Origin: CAZPNX01 sp964588285
GTDB lineage: Bacteria; Edwardsbacteria; AC1; EtOH8
Assembly: GCA_964588285.1 (NCBI GenBank)
Contig: CAZPNX010000017.1
Coordinates: 1 to 50,750, forward strand
DNA: 50,750 nt
Direction: 5' to 3'
The notes under the pieces are model-generated. The model did not search any database and was not told where the DNA came from. It worked only from the letters and a program-made list of their open reading frames with translations. Position 1 is the stretch's first letter. The number at the start of each line of letters is the position of its first letter. The position numbers and the translations under genes are program-made. This document shows, in pieces, positions 45,802 to 50,750 of the stretch.

Positions 45802-46743
45802 ATGAACGGCGAACTGAAGATATTTTCCGGCTCGGCCAACCCGGCCCTGGCGGCCGATATCTGCCGGCGGATGCGCACCAAGCTGGGCTCCTGCCTGATC
45901 GACCGCTTTTCCGACGGAGAGATCAGGATCAAGATCAACGAGAACGTCCGCGGCACCGACACCTTCATCGTCCAGCCCACCTTCGCTCCGGCCGACAACC
46001 TGCTGGAGCTCCTGATGCTGATCGATGCCGCCCGGCGGGCTTCGGCCAGACGGATCACCGCGGTCATCCCCTATTTCGGATACTCGCGGCAGGAGCGCAA
46101 GGATCAGCCCCGGGTTCCCATCTCGGCTAAACTGGTGGCCAACCTGATCACCACCGCCGGCGCCGACCGGGTGTTGACCCTGGACCTGCACGCCGAGGCC
46201 ATCCAGGGATTCTTCGACATCCCGGTCGACCACCTCTACGCCATGCCGGTTATTATCGAATACATCAAGCGGCTGGGCTTGCGCGACCTGGTGGTGGTGG
46301 CCCCGGACACCGGCGGCGCCAACCGGGCCCGGGCCTTTGCCAAGCGCCTGGGATCCAATGTCCCTCTGGCCTTTATCGATAAAAGGCGGCCCATGGCCAA
46401 CCAGGTGGAGATTCTGAATGTGGTGGGCGATGTCCAGGGCAAACATTGCCTGATTGTGGACGACATCATGGACACCGGCCGCACCCTGACCAAGGTGGCC
46501 GAGACCCTGAAACGCCAAGGCGCCCGCGATATCTACGCCTCGGCTACCCACCCCATGCTCTCCGGCGGCGCACCCGAATGCCTGAGCACTTCCTGCATCA
46601 AGCAGCTGGTGGTCACCGATACCATCCCTCTGGGACCGGAGAAGCGGCTTTCCAAGGTAGTGGTCCTCTCCATCGCCAAACTTCTTTCGGACGCCATTGT
46701 CAGGATCCACAATGAACGTTCGGTCAGCTCCCTCTTCGTTTGA
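45802..46743 (+). CDS. prs: Ribose-phosphate pyrophosphokinase
   Basis: 313 aa from the ATG at 45802, which gives MNGELKIFSGSANPALA, the usual N terminus and length. An in-frame ATG at 45766 would add 12 unusual residues. Landmarks: DGEIRIKINENVRGTD, RQERKDQPRVPISAKLVA, LDLHAEAIQGFF, and the PRPP loop LIVDDIMDTGRTL. It makes PRPP for nucleotide synthesis, including the PurD pathway encoded 3 kb upstream. Confidence 0.95.
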   Translation: MNGELKIFSGSANPALAADICRRMRTKLGSCLIDRFSDGEIRIKINENVRGTDTFIVQPTFAPADNLLELLMLIDAARRASARRITAVIPYFGYSRQERKDQPRVPISAKLVANLITTAGADRVLTLDLHAEAIQGFFDIPVDHLYAMPVIIEYIKRLGLRDLVVVAPDTGGANRARAFAKRLGSNVPLAFIDKRRPMANQVEILNVVGDVQGKHCLIVDDIMDTGRTLTKVAETLKRQGARDIYASATHPMLSGGAPECLSTSCIKQLVVTDTIPLGPEKRLSKVVVLSIAKLLSDAIVRIHNERSVSSLFV

Positions 46744-46796
46744 AGCTTCCGGCGCCAAGAAACGACAAACATCAAATCGAAAATAAGGAACCCATA

Positions 46797-47453
46797 ATGC
46801 ACGAGATCACCCTCACCGCCCAGAGACGCCCTGGCACCGGCAAGGTCCAGGCCAAAAAGCTGCGCAGCCAGGGACGGGTCCCGGCTGTGGTTTATGGACA
46901 CGGCCAAAACGCCACCTCCGTCACCCTCGATTCCAAAGAACTGATCGCCCTGTTCAAATCGGCCGGCGGAGAAAACACCATCATCAACCTGATGCTGGAA
47001 GACGGCAGCTCTCTCAAAACCGTCATCCGCGAAACGCAGACCGAGCCGCTCCGCAATCGTCTGCTGCACCTGGACCTCCAGGAGATCAAAATGGATGAAA
47101 AGATAAGGGTCAAGGTCCCGGTGGAGACGGTGGGCATTCCGGAGGGCGTCAAAAACCAGGGAGGCATAATGGAGCATGTCATGGACATGGTCGAGGTCTC
47201 CTGTCTCCCCGGCGACATTCCGGACAAGATCATAGTCGATATCTCCGATCTCAAGGTGGGCCAATCGCGGCATGTCCGGGATATCTCCCTGGAGAAGGTC
47301 GAAATCGTTACCGACAAGTCGCAGGTGGTGGCCACCGTCATCGCGCCCATCGTTGAAGAAGCCGCCGCTCCCGAGGCCGCGGCGGCCACCGAGGCCAAGG
47401 AGCCTGAGGTCATCTCCAAGGGAAAGAAGGAGGAGGAAGAGGAGGAGTCTTGA
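46797..47453 (+). CDS. rplY: Ribosomal protein bL25 (CTC/TL5 type)
   Basis: 218 aa from the ATG at 46797, preceded by AAGGAA. An N-terminal 5S-rRNA-binding L25 domain (ITLTAQRRPGTGKVQAKKLR, GRVPAVVYGHG) is followed by the C-terminal TL5/CTC beta domain and an acidic low-complexity tail ending in EEEEEES. It is the usual neighbour between prs and pth. Confidence 0.94.
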   Translation: MHEITLTAQRRPGTGKVQAKKLRSQGRVPAVVYGHGQNATSVTLDSKELIALFKSAGGENTIINLMLEDGSSLKTVIRETQTEPLRNRLLHLDLQEIKMDEKIRVKVPVETVGIPEGVKNQGGIMEHVMDMVEVSCLPGDIPDKIIVDISDLKVGQSRHVRDISLEKVEIVTDKSQVVATVIAPIVEEAAAPEAAAATEAKEPEVISKGKKEEEEEES

Positions 47454-47481
47454 TCCTCTAAGGCAGTGTGAGACCGCGGCC

Positions 47482-48057
47482 ATGTGGTGGGTGGTGGGGC
47501 TGGGCAATCCCGGGCGCCAATATCAGGGGACCCGTCACAACCTTGGATTTATGGTGGTCGATCACCTGGCCGAACAGAACCGGGCCCTCTGGAGCCACCG
47601 TTCTTTGTATGAGTCCGCCAAGCTGGGATATTCCGAGCCGCTGCTGTTGTTCAAGCCGACCACTTTTATGAACTTGAGCGGTGCCGCCGTGGCCAGGGCC
47701 TTGCGCTATCATAACCTTGAACCCGGACGCCTGCTGGTGGTCTGCGACGACGTCGATCTTCCCTTTGGAAAACTCCGTCTCCGGCCCAAAGGCTCGTCCG
47801 GAGGGCATCGCGGACTGGAGTCCATCATAGAAACGCTGGGAACCGGTGATTTCGCCAGGCTGAGGATGGGCATCGGCCGCCCCCAGCGTCCGGAACAGAC
47901 CCCGGAGCATGTCCTCAGCGGATTCGACCCCGGTGAAAAAAGGTTGCTTCCCGAATTCGTGGGCCGCGGGGCCTTGGCCGTCTCCCTGGTGGCCCGAAAC
48001 GGAATCGAAAAAGCCATGAACGAAATAAATCGAACCACAAAAGAGGAGCCAAGGTAA
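47482..48057 (+). CDS. pth: Peptidyl-tRNA hydrolase
   Basis: 191 aa from the ATG at 47482. All Pth landmarks are present: VGLGNPGRQYQGTRHNLGF with the catalytic His, KPTTFMNLSG, VVCDDVDLPFGKLRLR and GSSGGHRGLESI. It releases peptides from peptidyl-tRNA. The ribosome-binding site is weak. The rpsF start follows its stop by one base. Confidence 0.96.
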   Translation: MWWVVGLGNPGRQYQGTRHNLGFMVVDHLAEQNRALWSHRSLYESAKLGYSEPLLLFKPTTFMNLSGAAVARALRYHNLEPGRLLVVCDDVDLPFGKLRLRPKGSSGGHRGLESIIETLGTGDFARLRMGIGRPQRPEQTPEHVLSGFDPGEKRLLPEFVGRGALAVSLVARNGIEKAMNEINRTTKEEPR

Positions 48058-48058
48058 G

Positions 48059-48460
48059 TTGAACGCCTACGAAACAGTCATCGTGGTCGACCCCTCGCTG
48101 GATGATTCCGGCGTTGAGAAGAAGCTGGAGAAGCTGGCCGAGGTGGTCAAAAGAAACAACGGCCAAATGGCCGCGGTGGAGCGCTGGGGAAGGCGCAAGA
48201 TGAGCTATCCCATCAAGAACCGCCATGAGGGGACCTATGTCTGCCTCCAGTTCTTCGCCGACTCCAGCGCTCCCCAGGAGCTGACCCGGACCATTCAGCT
48301 GGACGAGCATATCCTGCGTCATCTGATAGTCAAAGGCCACATCCAGACCATCTCCGCCGAATCGGCTGAGGCCGGAGCCCCGGCATCCACCTCCGACGCA
48401 CCCGAGGAGATGGAACCGACCCGGGAAGCCGTCCCCCCTTCCGATCGGGAATCGGTTTAG
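48059..48460 (+). CDS. rpsF: Ribosomal protein bS6
   Basis: 133 aa from a TTG codon one base after the pth stop, with GGAG and AAGG upstream. MNAYETVIVVDPSLDD, VERWGRRKMSYPIKNRHEGTY and DEHILRHLIVK mark bS6. A disordered Glu/Ala/Pro-rich tail of about 35 residues follows the fold. First gene of an rpsF-ssb-ssb-rpsR-rplI operon. Confidence 0.95.
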   Translation: MNAYETVIVVDPSLDDSGVEKKLEKLAEVVKRNNGQMAAVERWGRRKMSYPIKNRHEGTYVCLQFFADSSAPQELTRTIQLDEHILRHLIVKGHIQTISAESAEAGAPASTSDAPEEMEPTREAVPPSDRESV

Positions 48461-48508
48461 AAATTGTTCTCTGCCGAATAACAATCTGAATAGATAAGGA
48501 CCCTAAGC

Positions 48509-48970
48509 ATGCCGGAATTGAAACTAGCCAACCTCAACCGCACTTTTCTCATCGGCCGGCTGACCAAGGACCCTGAGGTTAGGCAAACCACCAATGGAAC
48601 TCCGGTAGCCAACTTCACCATCGCCATCAACCGCCGCTTCCGCAGCCCCACCGGAGAGGTCAAGGAGGAGACCACCTATGTAGGCATCGTGGCCTGGCAG
48701 AAGCTGGCCGACCTCTGCCGCCAGTATCTGGCCAAGGGACGGGCGGTTTTGGTCGAGGGCAAGCTCCAAAACCGATCTTGGGAGACCGAGGATGGACAGA
48801 AGCGCAGCACCCTGGAGGTCAGGGCCGACCGCATCGAGTTTCTGGAGCGAGAGTTCCGACCCGACTCCTCGGCTACCCTGGCCGAGCCCGGCGAGACGGC
48901 GGCTGCGGCCGATTCTTTGGCCGATCCGGCGGTCGACAACGGCAAGAGCGATGACGACCTCCCCTTCTAG
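48509..48970 (+). CDS. ssb: Single-stranded DNA-binding protein
   Basis: 153 aa. OB fold (NLNRTFLIGRLTKDPEVRQT, PVANFTIAINRRF, YVGIVAWQKLADLC, KGRAVLVEGKL, RSWETEDGQKRS, RADRIEFL), a short flexible linker and the conserved acidic tip DDDLPF that recruits DNA-repair partners, PriA among them. It sits in its usual place between rpsF and rpsR. Confidence 0.96.
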   Translation: MPELKLANLNRTFLIGRLTKDPEVRQTTNGTPVANFTIAINRRFRSPTGEVKEETTYVGIVAWQKLADLCRQYLAKGRAVLVEGKLQNRSWETEDGQKRSTLEVRADRIEFLEREFRPDSSATLAEPGETAAAADSLADPAVDNGKSDDDLPF

Positions 48971-49018
48971 CATGTCTGTTATGGAATGACCAATTTCACC
49001 TGGGGAGCATGATGAACT

Positions 49019-49393
49019 ATGGCTGAGCTCAGAATACCCACTATCAACCGGGTCATCATCTCGGGCCGGCTGACCAGGGACCCGGAGCTGCGGTATACCC
49101 CGGCAGGCAAGGCGGTCTGCACCGTGGCCCTGGCCGTTAACCGCCGCTACAAGGACGCCTCAGGCCAATGGCAGGACGACACCACCTATATCAACGTGGT
49201 CTGTTGGCTAAAGATCGCCGAGCTGGTCAACCGCTACCTGCACAAGGGCAGCCCGGTGCTGGTGGAGGGCAGGTTGGAAAGCCGCTCCTGGGAGACCGAG
49301 GCCGGCCAAAAGAGGTCGGTGGTCGAGATCCGGGCTGACCGCATCGGCTTCCTGGAAAAGGCCCCGGCCGGGGAGGCCGAAATCGACGAGTGA
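49019..49393 (+). CDS. Second single-stranded DNA-binding protein without acidic tip
   Basis: 124 aa. The OB fold is clearly homologous to the preceding ssb (TINRVIISGRLTRDPELRYTP, TVALAVNRRYKD, YINVVCWLKIAELVN, KGSPVLVEGRLESRSWE, IRADRIGFLEK). It stops shortly after the fold with AEIDE and lacks the DDDLPF tip. Tandem duplication inside the ribosomal operon is the simplest origin. It can be expected to bind ssDNA but not to recruit tip-dependent partners. Confidence 0.9.
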   Translation: MAELRIPTINRVIISGRLTRDPELRYTPAGKAVCTVALAVNRRYKDASGQWQDDTTYINVVCWLKIAELVNRYLHKGSPVLVEGRLESRSWETEAGQKRSVVEIRADRIGFLEKAPAGEAEIDE

Positions 49394-49451
49394 CCGGCCC
49401 CATCGGCAGCCATCAAACAAATAGCCACATAAACGCATCAAACCGAGGAAA

Positions 49452-49709
49452 ATGATCAAGCGAAACCAATCCACCGGCCCCCGCGAGCGGAGGCCGTCCT
49501 TCCGCAAGGTCTGCAAGTTCTGCATGGAGAAGGCGGAGGACATCAATTATCGCGACGACAAAAAGCTCCGCCACTTTATGACCGAGCGCGGCAAAATCGT
49601 CCCCCGCCGGGTTTCCGGCAACTGCGCCCGGCACCAGCGGCTGCTTTCTATTGCCGTCAAACGGGCCCGCCATCTGGCCCTGCTGCCCTTCATCTCGGAA
49701 CACCGGTAG
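49452..49709 (+). CDS. rpsR: Ribosomal protein bS18
   Basis: 85 aa with GAGGAAA just upstream of the ATG. KVCKFCMEKAEDINYRD with two cysteines and SGNCARHQRLLSIAVKRARHLALLPF identify bS18, here the cysteine-containing zinc-ribbon version. Its maturation enzyme RimI is encoded at 23442-23900. Confidence 0.96.
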   Translation: MIKRNQSTGPRERRPSFRKVCKFCMEKAEDINYRDDKKLRHFMTERGKIVPRRVSGNCARHQRLLSIAVKRARHLALLPFISEHR

Positions 49710-49721
49710 AGGATAGCGGCT

Positions 49722-50165
49722 ATGAAGGTAATATTGACCAAGGATGTCGCCGGCCTGGGAAAGCGCACCGACGTGGTTGAGGTCAAGCCGGGCCATGCCC
49801 GCAACTACCTCCTCCCCCAGAGGCTGGCTCTGCCGGTTACCGACCACGCCCTTAAAAGCATCCAGCACCAGATCAGGGCCGAAGAGCTCAAGCTCTCCAA
49901 AAAGAAGCAGCAGGCCGAAACCCTGGCCAAGGCCATCAACGAGATCTCCTGCACCGCCACCGTCCAGGCCGGAGACGAAGACCGGCTCTATGGATCGGTG
50001 ACCGCGGCCGACATCGCCGAGTTGATGGCCCAGCAGGGCATCAAGATCGACAAGCGCAAGATCGAGCTCGAGGAGCCCATCAAAAAACTGGGCGTCTACA
50101 ACATACCGATCCGGCTCCACCCCGAGGTGGAGGCCACGGTGAAGCTATGGGTGGTGCGACAGTGA
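49722..50165 (+). CDS. rplI: Ribosomal protein bL9
   Basis: 147 aa. MKVILTKDVAGLGKRTDVVEVKPGHARNYLLPQRLA is the classic N-terminal domain. A connecting helix and the C-terminal domain with LYGSVTAADIAE follow. Its stop overlaps the next gene. Confidence 0.96.
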   Translation: MKVILTKDVAGLGKRTDVVEVKPGHARNYLLPQRLALPVTDHALKSIQHQIRAEELKLSKKKQQAETLAKAINEISCTATVQAGDEDRLYGSVTAADIAELMAQQGIKIDKRKIELEEPIKKLGVYNIPIRLHPEVEATVKLWVVRQ

Positions 50166-50620
50166 GCCTGGCCGGGCTCTTAAAGCCCGGCATGGTCAAC
50201 CTAAGCCTTAAGGCCGCCAATCGCGACGGCATCCTCAAGGAGCTGGTCGGCCTGGCCCCTTTGGGCGAAAAAGCCCAGCAGATACTTCTGGTCAACCTCA
50301 GACAACGCGAGGAGCTTGGATCCACCGGCATCGGCCGCGGAGTGGCCATCCCCCACTGCCGATCACTGATGCTGAACTCGCTGACTTTGATCGCCGGACG
50401 CAGCAAGACCGGCGTGGATTTCGGCTCCATCGACAAAAAGCCGGCCCGTCTCTTCCTGCTGATTATCGCCCCGCCCCACGACCCCAAAAACATGTACCTG
50501 ATCACCCTGGGCCGGATCGCCCAGCTGGCCAAGGACCTGTCGCCCAACGATCCGCTTTTCACCGTGGATACCCCGACCGATTTCATCGCCCGTCTGTCGG
50601 AGCTGGAGAAGGCGCTTTAG
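50162..50620 (+). CDS. PTS EIIA type-2 domain protein (PtsN-like)
   Basis: 152 aa from the GTG at 50162, whose GTGA overlaps the rplI stop; an ATG at 50147 would overlap rplI by 19 bp. It is a single EIIA(Fru/Ntr)-type domain: LKAANRDGILKELVGLA, REELGSTGIGRGVAIPHCRS with the phosphorylatable His, and FLLIIAPPHDPKNMYLITLGRIAQL. No EIIB, EIIC, HPr or EI is visible, so a regulatory role like PtsN is more likely than sugar uptake. Confidence 0.85.
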   Translation: MSLAGLLKPGMVNLSLKAANRDGILKELVGLAPLGEKAQQILLVNLRQREELGSTGIGRGVAIPHCRSLMLNSLTLIAGRSKTGVDFGSIDKKPARLFLLIIAPPHDPKNMYLITLGRIAQLAKDLSPNDPLFTVDTPTDFIARLSELEKAL

Positions 50621-50750
50621 AGCATTTGTCCGGGGAGAGGGCATCGTGGCTGAGGATCGTTATTTATGGCAGGGCAACCCGCCAACCTAATAAAGGAAAA
50701 TGATTATCCCATCCGTTCAGGAAGAAACCAGCTGAGCGTAGGTGACAGGC
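50621..50750. other. Right edge, no gene identified
   Basis: 130 bp after the EIIA gene. A short ATG frame near 50700, after AAAGGAAA, ends at TGA within 11 codons. No recognisable gene begins before the window ends. Confidence 0.6.

Noticed and set aside
1..50750. CRISPR arrays, insertion sequences, prophage genes
   Set aside because: No spaced direct repeats of CRISPR type, no transposase or phage motifs were found on either strand.

Overview
This is a GC-rich bacterial chromosomal scaffold piece (by eye, not counted) containing one 100-N assembly gap (45489-45588). Gene content points to a diderm, LPS-making bacterium: an LptE-like lipoprotein, an MCE/MlaD protein, an SLBB outer-membrane polysaccharide exporter, lipoproteins and the MEP isoprenoid pathway (ispD, ispF, ispE). 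A PorX/PorY-type two-component pair and very large PAS and GAF proteins suggest the FCB side of the tree or an uncultured neighbouring phylum. That placement is inference. No 16S rRNA gene lies in the window. No phage, transposase, CRISPR or restriction genes were seen.

Layout. (1) 1-8785, minus strand: an exopolysaccharide/NDP-sugar locus with gmd, rmd, an rmlC-like epimerase, rmlB, a UDP-N-acetylhexosamine 6-dehydrogenase, a secreted glycoside hydrolase and a truncated SLBB export protein. The SLBB gene has its own consensus promoter and a long structured leader ending in a terminator, resembling a riboswitch. (2) 8786-10604: tRNA-Ser(GGA) with a duplicated 3' end beside it, and a pmbA-like gene. 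(3) 10605-17905, plus strand: rnfE-, rnfA- and rnfB-like genes, a PAP2 phosphatase, an MCE protein, radA, a GNAT, ispD, ispF and a DedA protein, closed by a two-way terminator. (4) 17919-25035: HU and priA (minus), an NHL propeller (plus), then the tight minus-strand operon tsaE-tsaB-rimI-rlmD-lptE. (5) 25164-41268, minus: a 16-kb signalling cluster holding a 2473-aa multi-PAS HD-GYP protein, a 1890-aa multi-GAF diguanylate cyclase, a PorY-like kinase and a PorX-like regulator. (6) 41432-43930, minus: purD, a CheC-like protein and a lipoprotein. (7) 44041-50620, plus: ispE, spoVG, tRNA-Gln, prs, rplY, pth, rpsF, two ssb genes, rpsR, rplI and a PTS EIIA domain.

The strongest candidates for something new are the SLBB leader RNA (867-1148) and the giant sensory cluster. 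In the cluster a GGDEF and an HD-GYP protein, presumed to make and break c-di-GMP, are translationally coupled. Each carries an unusually long sensor array, and both sit upstream of a PorY/PorX pair. Smaller curiosities are three degenerate arrays with an exact 7-nt period (one inside radA), several promoters placed so that mRNAs should be leaderless, an rnfEAB set lacking C, D and G, and a second SSB without the usual acidic tip.
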